Source of the DNA: Meconema thalassinum
Lineage: Eukaryota; Arthropoda; Insecta; Orthoptera; Tettigoniidae
Direction: 5' to 3'
DNA: 64,000 nt
Assembly (NCBI GenBank): GCA_946902985.2
Contig: OX336389.2
Location: 1,011,251,441 to 1,011,315,440 of the forward strand
Below are positions 33,415 through 44,140 of the stretch, piece after piece. The stretch's first letter is position 1, and the number at the start of each line of letters is the position of its first letter. Below the pieces are notes generated by a model. That model did no database searches. It saw only the letters and a list, made by a program, of their open reading frames with translations, and was not told the DNA's origin. The position numbers and the translations under genes are program-made.

Positions 33415-34115
33415 AGTATGAGTGATCAAGCTGATTGCACGGTAACCTTCATATATGTCAGCTCCTGCATTCTTTGATATAGGTATAATAACATTCCTTT
33501 AAAATCAGAGAGTACCTCACCTGCCTCACAAATCCTTCATTCAAAGAGAAATATCCTGATCAGAACTTCTCACCTATGCAACGTAGCAACTCAGTTTATC
33601 ATCAATGCCTGGTGATATGTTTCGTCCGAGGCCGTCGGATTTTTTAAGAGCGTTAATAATCCCTCTGTATGTCTTCCTTTGGAGGGGAAGTAAAGCCGGC
33701 GGTCCCATGTCATAGATTTATGGCATGTAAAAGAACTTTCCACTTGTGTGAAGCTAAATTATAGGTTAGATTAGACTTACGCTGTTAGGTTCCAACGTTC
33801 GTCGCCATGAGCCGACTGCGGTGGCATCTAGTATCCACGTTCAGAACTAGTTGTCGTTGACGGTGGCGTTTGGTAGCAAAAGTAGGAACTACTTGAAAAT
33901 TGAATGCCTGCAGTCCTTAACTTGAATTAAAACAGATAACACAAACAAATACGGACATCACAATTAACACCGGTTATCAGACAGATTCCACACACACCCA
34001 AAGTACACTGGGCTACATGATCGAGTTTTCGCAGCCCCTAAACTGAGGAATCAACCAACCAACGATCTATCAAATTCTGATCTCAATATTAAATCTCCTT
34101 CAGATGATAGCGGCG
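33415..34115 (-). pseudogene. RTE-type LINE reverse transcriptase fragment, split
   Basis: 33415-33615 is a worn nucleotide-level match to 62260-62465 of the LINE at the window end, and 34070-34115 matches 62492-62535. Between them lies about 450 bases containing a SINE tail. Only a small part of the RT palm region is represented and no open frame remains. Confidence 0.65.
33750..34055 (+). repeat. SINE, 3' part
   Basis: Shares GGTTATCAGACAGATTCCAC, CACACCCAAAGTAC and related strings with the 3' half of the SINE at 48345-48655. It lies inside the split LINE fragment. Confidence 0.5.
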
Positions 34116-34249
34116 TATCGAGCACCGAAGGACAACTTCTCACTACTGGATACTCTTTATGACATCACCTGTACGGGTGCTGTATGTTGCGTTATTACTC
34201 ATGTGGTTTAAGTATATTAGCCTGTTGCTTTAAGCCAATAATATCTGCA

Positions 34250-34940
34250 GCCGAAAGAAATCGGAAACCCGTATGGACGTCGAATTGGCAGATGAAAAGC
34301 TAAAGGAAGTAGGAGACTTCTCTTACTTAGGAAGCAAAATAACCAGTGATGGACGAAGCAAGGAGGATATAAAAAGTAGGTTAGCACAAGCAAGGAAAGC
34401 ATTTCTACAGAAAAGGAATCTATTGACATCGAATATAGATTTAGGTATTGGGAAGCCATTTTTGAAAGCTTTTGTCTGGAGCGTGGACTCTATGGAAGTG
34501 AAACTTGGACTGTTGGAGCAACAGAAAGGAGGAGAATTAAAGCGTTTCAAATGTGGTGTTACAGGAGAGTGATGAAGATGAGATGGTAGATAATGTTACA
34601 AATGAAGATTGTCATTTGTGCATATAGGCAACACTGAGAAAATGGCTTCAAATCTCTACATTACAAATGAGGAGGTATGAGGACTATTAGGAGAGGAGAG
34701 ATGTTTCTGGAGACTGCTAAAGAAGAAACGAGATAGGCTTTGGTTGTACACATGTTAAGACACCCAGGAATAGTATAGTTAGTTATGGAAGGAAGGGCTG
34801 AGGATAAGAACTGTAGGAGTGGATCAAGGTTGGAATATGTTAAAAGATTGCGTTGGATGTAGGGTGTGATAGCTATGAAGAGATGAAACGATTAGTTCAG
34901 GACAGGGATGCTTGCAGGGCTACATCAAACCAGTCAAAAG
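34250..34940 (+). pseudogene. RTE-type LINE 3' end fragment
   Basis: Encodes ELADEKLKEVGDFSYLGSKI, followed by SDGRSKEDIKSRLAQARKAF, the same C-terminal region as 61634-61026, then degenerates with shifts through the region corresponding to the 3' end (RLVQDRDACRATSNQSKD-like). It is in opposite orientation to the fragment at 33415-34115, so the two are separate insertions or a rearrangement. Confidence 0.75.
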
Positions 34941-35112
34941 ACCCAAACAAACACTGTACGTGTAAAGGTATGGAAAAAAAATGTTGTAGTGCCGGGGATT
35001 AAATCATCCAAGCGTAAATTGGTCCGGTAACTCAACTAGTGAGCCAAGCTCAACATGCAGGAAACAAGCTAATTGGGTAGGGGGGTTTCTCCCAGGTAGT
35101 TGATTTTCCCAT

Positions 35113-36025
35113 AAGAGGGAATAATACTTCAGATGTTTATTTAGTACGACCAGTGGCGCTGTATGGTAGTTGTATGAAAGTTCCTGGAATTAGTGACCAC
35201 TTGGGTTTTGAACTAAATATTAGGCACAGTGACACTCCAATACTTGACTCCGTCGAAGCAGTTAAAATATTTCAATACAGCAGAGGGTATCAGAGCAAAT
35301 TTCAAGATTATGTGAATGAGTCATTTGTAAGATGGGCGTCGGAGGGGTGTCATACAAATTTACTGTGGTTTTTTTCTTCTAAATATCGTAAATAGTGCTT
35401 TTGAGAAATTCGTGCCGTTTAAATTACTGAAACAAAACCCGGATCCGGAATATTACACAAGGGAAATCAGGGGACACAAAATGAAATTAAGGAAAGCTTA
35501 CAGCAAACGATATTCAATGGAGGGAACAGATTGGAAATGGGAGACTATAGGCCTGTTAGCCTCACATCCATCATATACAAACTGTTGGAGCACCTTATTT
35601 CTGATAACTTGCAGGAACAGTGGGAAAAGTTATCATGGCTTAATGGCAGATAACATGGATTTAGACAAGGGCACTCATGTGAGAGCCAAGTGTTATCACT
35701 CTTTCAGGGTATTAATGACTCGCTAGACAGGGGAGTTCAAGTTGACGTCGTAACTATAGATTTTGTGAAGGCGTTTGATGTCGTCCCACATGACGTACTA
35801 GTCCGTAAATTAGCGGCAATGAAGATTTAGAAGTGAGTAATATTATGGATTCAACAATTACTGTTCGCTCGCAAAAGGTTAAAATAGGTAATGTATTTTC
35901 GGATGGCATTTTAATAACGTCATGTGTCCCTCAGGGTAGGGTGATTGGGCCCCTGTTATTTCTGGCACTTATTAACGACCTACCGAATGGGATTCGAAGT
36001 GACTGCCGATTGTTTTCGAATACTT
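35113..36025 (+). pseudogene. CR1/jockey-type LINE fragment (endonuclease end and RT)
   Basis: Broken frames give an endonuclease end (GISDHLGF), then after several shifts the RT motifs corresponding to GDYRPVSLTSI, HGFRQGHSC-like and VTIDFVKAFDVVPHDVL (nt near 35755-35805), then CVPQGRVIGPLLFLALIND. The YADD box region is damaged at about 36000. It is a different family from the I-clade and RTE-type LINEs here. Confidence 0.75.
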
Positions 36026-36102
36026 ACATCCTCACACATCATTCTTACTCTGCTATTCGCTGTGTAACTACAGTAAGTAACCTCATAATTACCTCAGCAA
36101 AC

Positions 36103-36363
36103 TTACTTACAGTAGAGTCCCGGGCTGCAGTTCCTTCTTCTACACCCCATACTTCCACTCCATATAGTACTTTTGATACAACTGGATACATTTGTAGTAA
36201 AAATTCGGTAACGTACCTTATAACAGTTTAAAACACTAGCCAATGCCGCTAGCCCTTCCGGTTTTTCTCTTTTAATTTGTTCAGTCCATTTTTCATTACT
36301 CGCTAGCATCGTCCCTAGATATATTTTTTCACAATCTCTAATTTTGACCCAAACATCAACCAT
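36103..36363 (-). pseudogene. LINE 3' end fragment
   Basis: An 86-codon minus-strand frame with IKREKPEGLAALASVLNC and a preceding YRIFTTNVSSCIKS-like part resembles the C-terminal region of RTE or CR1 LINE ORF2 proteins. Short and decayed. Confidence 0.35.
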
Positions 36364-36978
36364 TTTCCATTCTTGGCTAGTTTACTTTTTTGCACACTAT
36401 AACTTTATTCTAGTGTGGATTAATTTTTAAAATGCCAGTCCTCACAGTGTTTCACATTGTCATCAATACTATGTTGCATATACTCCTATGTTTCAGAGGA
36501 ACACTTGCTCTAATTAAGAGATTCTCAGTCGAAGAATGGGGTGAATCACACCACCTACCAATTATGTAGGGTTCAAGACTTAACGTTTATTACAAGAACA
36601 TTCAATTATACTCTCTGATGAGGACAAAGATTTATAACTATACCCATACATTTAGGAGAAAGTCGGCTATATGTTCTTTACTGAATATCTTGTTATACTT
36701 TTAATTTAATGCGTTATTGCCTCATTAGTAACCCTCCTCTCTCACCATCGTCCACTTCACTAACATTATAATTCTGCCGTATTTAGCTTCTCATGAATTA
36801 AATGCATTACAGAAATAAATAAAATCTAACAAGAAACAAACAGCTCTTTATCCATAACTATGATTGTCCTTTTAAACAAACTACTGAGCCTCGGATTTTA
36901 ATTTAAGCAATTCAATAAACATAAAGGAACACATCTTCCATGTCCAATTACTATTTCTAATTGCTATCTAACTCAGTA
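36364..36978. other. No feature recognised
   Basis: AT-rich DNA without an open frame longer than about 60 codons or a repeat that I know. Confidence 0.4.
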
Positions 36979-38297
36979 TACGACGGTGGACCAAAAAAAA
37001 AAAAAACGGACTGTGAGAGCGCTAACATTCGTGGACGTAGTAGTGAGTTCTCCCGCTATGTGGGGTTAATACAGTCTTCACAAAACAACTGCCCAGACAG
37101 CGTCAGTTTGTATGTGACCGTTTAATCGTAGTGTTATTTTTCCCTTATTGTTCTCGTGTTCCGACTGCAAAGTCGTTATGGGAGATTTAAAAGAACAAAT
37201 AGTGAATTTGAAATTTTGTGTCCTGCTTGAAAACTCAGCAACGGAATCTTACCAAATGATTCAGCAGGCTTTCAAGGGGGTGCTATGAGCCGCACACAAG
37301 TTTTTGAGTGGTTTGGGCGCTTTGAACGTGGTGAGATGAGTGTTGAAGACCATGCTCGTTCTGGGCGTCCTTCAACATCTCGAAATTATGAAAACGTTGA
37401 GAAAATAATAAAAAAAAAAACTCACGATCGACGACATTTCAGAAGAGACAGGTGTGAGTTGGATCTCGTGCCAGCGGATTTTGACTGAGGATTTATAAAT
37501 GAGACGTGCTACCGCTAAATTTGTTCCTCACCTTCTCACACAGCATAAAAAACACTCGATTGCAGTTGAGCCAGGACTTGAATAACGAGATTAAAAGTAA
37601 TCCAAACTTTTTGATCAAAGTCATTACAGGTGATGAGAGTTGGTATAACGCGGACGATCCAGAAACCAAGCAAGCGTCAAGCCAGTGGAAGACTCCCAAC
37701 TCGCCCAGACAAAAACAAAAAACAAAAAAGATCAAGACAAGTGAGGCCGAATGTAAAGACTATGATCGTTGTCTATTTCGATGTTCTTTGAATTGTGCTC
37801 GGGGAGTTTGTTGCCCCTGGCCAGACTGTTAACCAGCACTTTAATTTGGGATTTATAAGACGGAGGATGTGCGGAGGAAACGCGCGGAACTTTGGCGATC
37901 AGGCGACTGGTTCCTTCATCTCGACTACGCCTTCGCACACACTGCCTGATCTGTGAACCGCTATTTAGCCTCTCATGGGTGGTCTTTCGTTCCGTACCCT
38001 CCGTATTCCCCAGACCTAGCCCCGTGTGACTTTTCTCTGTTCCCTAGAATTAAAGTAAAGCTAAAAGGGATGCGTTTTGATGACGTGGAAACGATAAAAA
38101 CAGCTTCGCAAAGGGCACTGGACGATATCAAAATTGAAGAGTTCCAGAGGTGCTTCAAAGAGTGCGTAAAAAGATTTGACAAGTGCATCGCATCTAATGG
38201 AAAGTAATTTGAATGTGAATGAAGGAATTTTGTAAAAGGTAATACGAGTACCGTTTTATAACGAAAATCGTTCTTCTTTTTTGTGGGTCCACTCGTA
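36979..38297 (+). mobile_element. mariner element (DD34D)
   Basis: Ends TACGACGGTGGACC and, inverted, TACGAGTGGACCC followed by A-rich sequence, with TA next to the left end. At 1.32 kb it has normal mariner length and a full-length but broken transposase. Confidence 0.85.
37178..38206 (+). pseudogene. mariner transposase, multiply disrupted
   Basis: From ATG 37178 (MGDLKEQIVNLKFCVLLENS) through SRTQVFEWFGRFERGEMSVE and the GRPSTS linker, then frame changes, VITGDESWYNADDPETKQAS with the first catalytic Asp (37630s), HLDYAFAHTA (second Asp; the usual Asn is Tyr) and YSPDLAPCDFSLFP with the third Asp. There are 34 positions between Asp 2 and Asp 3, the mariner DD34D spacing. Stops occur after AFAHTA and elsewhere; at least four frame breaks. 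Confidence 0.87.
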
Positions 38298-38970
38298 TTT
38301 ACTACTTCAGAGGAACATTCTGTATTTTTATGAATGATGTGGTCATTAAGATGTTTTGCATCAAGATGTTAACGGTTTTCACCAATCAGTTTACCTGGGC
38401 AAGTACTCTCTTGTTGGAGGTGCTATTGGCGAGAATGTTCAACACTTGTCATAAAACATTAGCAAATCGTGGAAATCTTTGGGAATTGTTCTTCCACCAA
38501 CACAGGACGGTTTCATTACTATTATACCCCACCGTTAGCTATCTCGTAACCTCGTCCTCAACTTGCGAGACTTCGTCTTCGCAATCATCAAATCTCCTCT
38601 TTTTTTTTTAATTTGTCACATTGTACTTTCAGTAGACGTACATGGGATGTATTTACTGTTGTTATAAGGCAGCTGCACGGAAAACAGATAGATTGAATGA
38701 ATGCGTATGCTACGATGTGGTGAGGACACTTACTAATTGTGTCACATACAGCTATACACATTTGTTGCGCTGCTTCGTGAACTGTAGTCTTTTCATTATC
38801 ACTCCCTTAGCGTGCGATAATTAAGAACAAAATGTTGTTATTTTATGTAGCTGGTGATGTTCATTTTTCTTTCTAGGAACTCTTCACCGGCTTATTTCAG
38901 CAGCTTCAAATATTACAAATATTTTAATTGGACAAACACTAGGGCCTACCAAGCGACCGCTGTCCAGCTA
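38298..38970. other. No feature recognised
   Basis: Short frames (93 and 60 codons) without domains. A poly-T run lies at 38590. Possible splice-like TTTCTAG at 38876 does not lead into a recognisable exon. Confidence 0.4.
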
Positions 38971-40395
38971 CAGTGAGTTCCTCTCATAACTCGTCCGGCC
39001 AGCGCATCGAGCTTATCTGCCTCGCGTTGACTGATCACTTCCTGTTACACAGCGCGCACTTCCCAGTTCTGGTCCGTGCTTATAACGTGTATTAAGTTAG
39101 TGTTGATCTCTCGCTCCAACTGTTCTCGAGTTGTGAAGTGTTACTTGGGGTGTAATTCTCATAATGCCTCCACGTATGTACACGGTAGAGGAAAGGCTAT
39201 TTATGTACGATAATTATGTGAAAACAGAGTCTTGCAGGGAAGTCGTTAGACGTTTCATAACACATTTTCCAGGTGTACGCTCTCCACGTAGAGATACCGT
39301 GCGGAATCTCGTCAACAAATTGAGAGGAACTGGTTCTTTACTCGACAAGAAGCGAAGTGTTTAAAAACGTGTACTTAATGAGGAAAAAGTAAATTAAATC
39401 TCAGAAAGATTAGAACATACGCCTACAAAATCCCTAAGACGACTAGGACAAGAAACCGGGGTTTCGAAGACCTCAGCATGGCGGGCTACGAAAATGTTGA
39501 AACTGAAGCCATACAAGATTACTGTAGTACACGAACTGCATCCACGTGATCATGATAAGCGGGTACGATTTTTTAAATTGGATGTTACGAAACATTCATG
39601 ATGAAACAATTGATCCACGCTTAATATTTTTCTCGGAGGAAGCTTGGATCCATTTACACGGTTATGTTTCGACGCAGAATAACAGATATTGGAGTACAGA
39701 AAACCCCCATCGCATATACGAAATTCCTCCTCATGACGAACGGGTCAGAGTATGGTGCGCAGTGAATGGATACAGAAATATAGGACCTATATTTTTTCAG
39801 GGCACAATTAATGCACAAAGATACAGGGATAATATACTAAAACCATTTTTTGACGAACTGACTGACGCTGACTGTCGAAGTGGATATTTTCAGCAAGACT
39901 CTGCCACCGCGCATACAGCTCATGACACATTAAACCCAATTGAGGAAATTTTGAAGACCGTGTTATTACTACGGACTTATGGCTGTCACGGTCCCCAGAT
40001 TTAACAGTTTGTGACTTTTACTTATGGGGAACTTAAAGAATAAAGTGTATGCAAGAAACCCTCACACGTTGGACGAACTGAAAGAACATATCCGGAGAGA
40101 AATAGCCTCAATTACCGAAGACGAACTTTTGCGTGTGAATCGGAGTTTCCTAAGACGATGCCGGAAATGTGTGGATGTAGGAGGAGAACATTTCCAACAT
40201 CTCCTGTCATAAGGTACGACCGTAGTTTATTAATTCTTCCTTTCTCTATTTTAATTGTTATCTCATGTCATGCACGGATAAAGTGAGCCAAGTGCTGTTC
40301 TGTTCTTATTGCTATGTGTGCCGAGCGGGGAGTGCTGAGTCAACGGGAGATAAGCTCGGTGCGCTGGCCGGACGAGTCATGAGAGGAACTCACTG
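38971..40395 (+). mobile_element. Tc1/mariner-superfamily element with ~75-base inverted repeats
   Basis: CAGTGAGTTCCTCTCATAAC at the left is matched inverted at the right (GTCATGAGAGGAACTCACTG) and similarity extends about 75 bases. TA flanks both ends (38969-38970, 40396-40397). Length 1.43 kb with a near full-length broken transposase. Confidence 0.88.
39164..40211 (+). pseudogene. Tc1/mariner-type transposase, disrupted
   Basis: 39164-39363 is the N-terminal helix-turn-helix (YTVEERLFMYDNYVKTESCR) ending at a TAA; the same frame continues with LRRLGQETGVSKTSAWRATK, a second helix-turn-helix. A shift near 39560 leads to 39546-40003 with RLIFFSEEAW, where Glu replaces the first catalytic Asp, and GYFQQDSATAHTA, the second Asp. 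Another shift near 39955 leads to SRSPDLTVCDFYLWG with the third Asp, then the C-terminus at 40024-40211. The spacing between the last two Asp is 38 residues once the shift is allowed for. Confidence 0.85.
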
Positions 40396-40411
40396 TAGTT
40401 GGCCTGCAGAT

Positions 40412-40690
40412 ATATGGTGACGCGTGGTCAGCGCATCGGGTCCCCTCGGCCGTTAATCTTTGCTTTTATGACCGGGGCGCTGCCTCACTGTCAGACAGCT
40501 ACTCAATTGCCCTCACGAGACTGAGTGCACCCCGTTCCAGCCGTCACGTCAGTTTCTAAAATCCCTGACGGAGCCGGGAATCGAAACCGGGGCCTCCGGG
40601 TGAGAGGCAGGTGCGCTATCCAAACACCACGGGGCTGGCATACTTCGAAACAAACATTCAATAATAATAATAATAATAATAATAATATCA
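40412..40690 (-). repeat. tRNA-derived SINE with (AAT)n tract
   Basis: On the minus strand a tRNA-Glu-like head (40560-40638) has GTGGTGTTTGGATAGCGCAC as A-box arm, CTC at the anticodon place and GGTTTCGATTCCCGG as T arm. It is followed by a SINE body (TGGAACGGGGTGCACTCAG). The AAT microsatellite at 40661-40687 borders the head. A functional tRNA is unlikely because the acceptor stem does not close. Confidence 0.55.
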
Positions 40691-40691
40691 C

Positions 40692-41356
40692 CTATTGATA
40701 GTCGGACTGTGAGTGCAGTGGGTTTTCAGTGCATAAAACCAGAGAAGGGCAAGATGCAATGCTGGTCCCTTGTCGCCCTCCAGATCGATAGTTGCTTCTT
40801 TGAACGGTTTGAGGAATGTGATTAGTTGTCCAGCAATAATCCTGATTGAATTTTACCTGTATTTCTAAAATGTTTTTCACCTCGTCGACCTGTGAGTGAA
40901 CTGACTGTAGCATGTCCAAATTACCATTATACCGAGTGACACAGTACTGGTTTAACGTTGACGTTAATCGTACATCTAAACCCCTCCTTTTAAAATATCG
41001 TACGACAGATCTCGTGGACTGCATGACACTCAACACGTCGGGCATGTTCTCATTAAGATTCATTTAAACTGTGCCTAAGTACTTTATTGAGTATATGAAT
41101 CATGAAGGGAATATGTTTATATATACACTGTATCTAACGCTTTAACAATATTACTTTCCTGATCTGTTACGAAAATAATGTTCTGAATGTCATTGTGCGA
41201 TATTCCTGAATCTTTCATGCGATTCACCAACTCATTCCAAATATTAACGCCGGTCTATGGCCAGTCAGGGAAGGATGAACACAGATTTAATTAAACGCCA
41301 TTCCTGTCAATAGGGTGCATGGTGATACACATTTAACGTATTCCCTTTTAGTTATC
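40692..41356 (-). pseudogene. hAT (ZBED/Hermes-like) transposase, central fragment
   Basis: On the minus strand IQNIIFVTDQESNIVKAL (41210s) is the motif before the hAT CxxH region, and SVVRYFKRRGLDVRLTSTLN leading to CVTRYNGNLDMLQSVHSQVD is the conserved stretch after it. Parts between are lost. It is cut at the left by the SINE at 40690 and separated from its N-terminal part by the retroposon at 41369-42614. Confidence 0.7.
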
Positions 41357-41368
41357 TGTTTATAAATC

Positions 41369-42614
41369 CCCCCCAGGGGCTCAAATCTAGTGGGATGTGG
41401 GTTGGCGACCACGGGACCGCAGCTGAGTCCGGCATTGCTTCCACTTACTTGTGCCGGGCTCCTCTCAGTCTTCTTTCCTGTCGACCTCACTTGGTCAACT
41501 CTTGTTCTCTTCCGATCCCGACGGTATTAGGGTATCGGAGGCAGGTTGTATGTAGCCCCACCACTTCTGGTGCACCCTAGATAACGCTACACCCTCAGGG
41601 GCTCACGGCTGGTGAGTTCGGGAGTTGGTGACCCCGAGGGATTCCTGAGCTGGGTCCGTTTTCCCCTTTTGTCGCTTACCTTTGGGGCGGACCCTCTCCT
41701 CTCCGCCTTTCATTATATTTCCTTTTCTCTTTAAGATTCCCGCACCTTTTTGTAGGTATTCTTATTCTACGTTGCATTTTGTAAGTTTTTTCGATCTAAA
41801 TTGCATTTTGTGAGTGTTTTTCAACCTCACTTGCATTTTGTAAGGATTGCCAATCAAAATTGCTTTTTAGTAAGTCTTTCAATATAGGGGGGTCTTCTTG
41901 TGAGTGTTTTGAATTTCAATTGCATTTTGTATTTTCAACCTACCCCGCTTTGTTCAAGTAGTTAAGTCTCAATTGCAGTTTTGTGGGTATTTTTAATCTA
42001 AATTACATTTTGTAATTATTTTCAATCTAAATTGCATTTTGTAAGTATTGTCCATCCAAATGAGAAGTTTGAATCTACCATACCTTTTGTAAGCAATTTC
42101 AATTGCATTTTGTATTTTCAACCAACCCCGCTTTGTTCAAGTAGTTAACTTAATTCTCAATTGCATTTTGTGGGTATTTTGAATCTACATTACATTTTGT
42201 GCGTATTTTCAATCTCATTTGCATTTTGTAAGTATTTTGATTTCACTTGCATTTTGTAAGTATTTCGACTGTACGTTGCATTTTGTACGTATTTTGGACT
42301 TAACCTACATTTTGTACGTATTTTTCAATCTATTCCTTTTGTGAGTATTTTCGTTCGAAATTCCCTTATGTACGTATTACCGCTCTCCATTTGGTGAGTA
42401 GTTTCTATCTGAGTTCCTTTTTGTAAGTATTTTTCCTGCTACATAAGGCATAATTGTTGGGGCTCACTGTCTATTTTATCTAAACCATTTTCGTTTCATC
42501 CATATCAGTGAGCTGTTTTTTATCTTCATCCTTTAATTTCACTACATTTCATTTCGTCAGGGGCCGATAACCTCGATGTTAGGCCCCTTAAAACAACAAT
42601 TATCAACATCATCA
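41369..42614 (+). mobile_element. Non-autonomous retroposon with internal minisatellite and LINE-type tail
   Basis: A 12-base duplication, TGTTTATAAATC, lies at 41357-41368 and 42615-42626. The insert starts CCCCCCAGGGGCTCAAATCT, has a GC-rich leader to about 41745, a tandem array of ~30-base units (41745-42435) and then the 3' UTR, hairpin and tail of the I-clade LINE (42438-42614). No coding sequence. It interrupts the hAT relic. Confidence 0.8.
41745..42435 (+). repeat. Degenerate ~30-base tandem repeat
   Basis: About 20 units of AAATTGCATTTTGTAAGTAT followed by TTTCAATCT, with many substitutions and a few longer spacers. A longer sub-block (AACC(T/A)ACCCCGCTTTGTTC) occurs twice, at 41938 and 42120, suggesting a local duplication. 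Confidence 0.8.
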
Positions 42615-42626
42615 TGTTTATAAATC

Positions 42627-42905
42627 AGTAGTACTAGCACAACTCTTAGATTTAACAGTTTGTATCATATCCGGCATCATTTTGTGACGTACTTCCTCTG
42701 CTCAAAATTGCACCTTTCGTGGTAGTGTCACTCGAGACTTCATGAACTCTTTATTGTCCACAGGTCCATCATTATGTCCCATGTGAATCAATGTTTGTCC
42801 TATATTTAAGAAACCCTCTCCCTCAATGGAAGTAAAATGTCGTCGCAGATCTTTGGAACACATTTCTACATATTTTGCAGTTGCCAGATCCTTGTTCTAC
42901 TAAAT
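42627..42905 (-). pseudogene. hAT transposase, N-terminal fragment
   Basis: The minus strand reads NKDLATAKYVEMCSKDLRRH and then IEGEGFLNIGQTLI, the segment after the BED finger in ZBED1-type hAT transposases, followed by the LPRKVQF and EEVRHKMMPDMIQTV stretch after one stop. Together with 41356-40692 this is one broken hAT gene. Confidence 0.65.
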
Positions 42906-43163
42906 GGCGAATAGAAATAAACAGTGTCATCACTTCCGCTCTCTTAGCATTGTCGTTCTTAGCCCTGCCACTGTGTGGCACGGAAGTCGTTCCGCACCTC
43001 AACACGTGCGAAACCCACGAGGTTAGTACTGTAATATCCTGCGCGCGAGAAGTCATATATGCGAGGGAATTTGTTTCTCTGTAATATTTTACGAATGTCT
43101 ATGTTAGAGACTGTGCAGTGCCTTGTGTGTGCAAAGAACTAAATGTTGTACTGTATCGAGAAA

Positions 43164-43377
43164 ATGTCGTACTGTTTCGTTCCTGGATGGAAATCGGGTT
43201 ATGAAAGGAAAGCTGATGGTAGACCTTTTTTCACATCACCAAAAGAAACAAGTCTGTTTGCGAAATAGGCGAGAGTTATTCCGTGCGAAATGGGCGAGAG
43301 TTATTCCGCGAAATGATAAGCGATTGTCGATCAAAAGTAGAATATGTGACGTGCATTTTCGGGAGATTTCGTTATAA
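43164..43377 (+). pseudogene. THAP zinc-finger domain fragment
   Basis: Starts MSYCFVPGWKSGYERKADGR with RPFFTSP, then a stop at 43266 and continuation in another frame with FRAKWARVIPRND and CDVHF, the Trp and C-x2-H parts of a C2CH THAP domain. The second Cys (normally after PG) is Trp. THAP domains bind DNA in P-element and THAP9-like transposases and some Kolobok enzymes. No transposase follows here. Confidence 0.55.
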
Positions 43378-43514
43378 AGGCGGACTGTTTCTTAGTGAAC
43401 TGTGAGAATGTGTAGCTTCCTCGGGTGAAGTGGAAATTAAAACCTGGATCAGTACCTCACTTTTTCCAAATTCACCGAAATATCTATCCACTGATCATGA
43501 AAGGCACCTAGCAG

Positions 43515-43735
43515 GAAACAATTCAGCTAAGGATTGGGAAGGAAGCGGCCGTGGCATTAAGTTACAAATCGTCCCTGCATTTGCCTGGAATAGAAATGGG
43601 AAACCACGGAAAACCACTTTCAGAAAGGCTGAGGTGGGAATCGAACCCTCCTCTTCTCAGTTTTGCCTCACGAGTCTCAGTGTACTCCATTCCAGCCCCC
43701 ACACCAGAAAGCGGAGATACTTCATTTGAGAAAAG
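43515..43735 (-). repeat. tRNA-derived SINE
   Basis: Minus-strand B box GAGGGTTCGATTCCCAC and body with GTGGTTTTCCGTGGTTTCCC and CAGGCAAATGCAGG; tail region at 43515 (GAAGGAAGCGGCCGTGGC on +). Confidence 0.7.
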
Positions 43736-43944
43736 TGCCAGTGTTATTTGCAATCTGATGTTTGTGTTATGTGCTCAAAAGTGACAAGCTATGTTTAAAA
43801 ATATTCTTTTATAGCCTAGTTGTTGCTTATTCTAGGGCCTTTGTCATCGTGGTCATATAGCCCTGTGTATTTGGCTGTGTGTGGAATTTGTGTGATAACC
43901 TGTGATATTATATGGCTGTACTAGTGTATGTATTTGTAAATTGG

Positions 43945-44140
43945 GATTAGGATTGCGAAGGAGGTGGCTGTGGCCATAAGTTAGGAACCAACCCAGCATT
44001 TACTTGGAGTAGAAGTGGAGAAACCACGGTAAACCGCTTCCAAGTTGGCTGAGGTGGGAATCGAACACCCTCTTCTTAGTGTTGCCTCACGAAGCTGAGT
44101 GTTGCCTACTCCGTTCAAGCCCTCAGACCAGAATTAAAGT
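43945..44140 (-). repeat. tRNA-derived SINE, second copy of the family
   Basis: Same head (GTGTTCGATTCCCACCTCAG) and body as the SINE at 43515-43735 in the same orientation, more diverged. Confidence 0.65.

Noticed and set aside
38870..38945. Possible host exon after TTTCTAG
   Set aside because: The translation matches nothing expected for ORP9 and there is no good donor site.
40560..40638. tRNA-Glu-like gene on the minus strand
   Set aside because: Good A-arm, anticodon and T-arm strings but no closing acceptor stem; it continues into a SINE body.
41745..42435. CRISPR-like array
   Set aside because: Repeats are contiguous and degenerate with no unique spacers, in a eukaryotic context; it is a minisatellite inside a retroposon.
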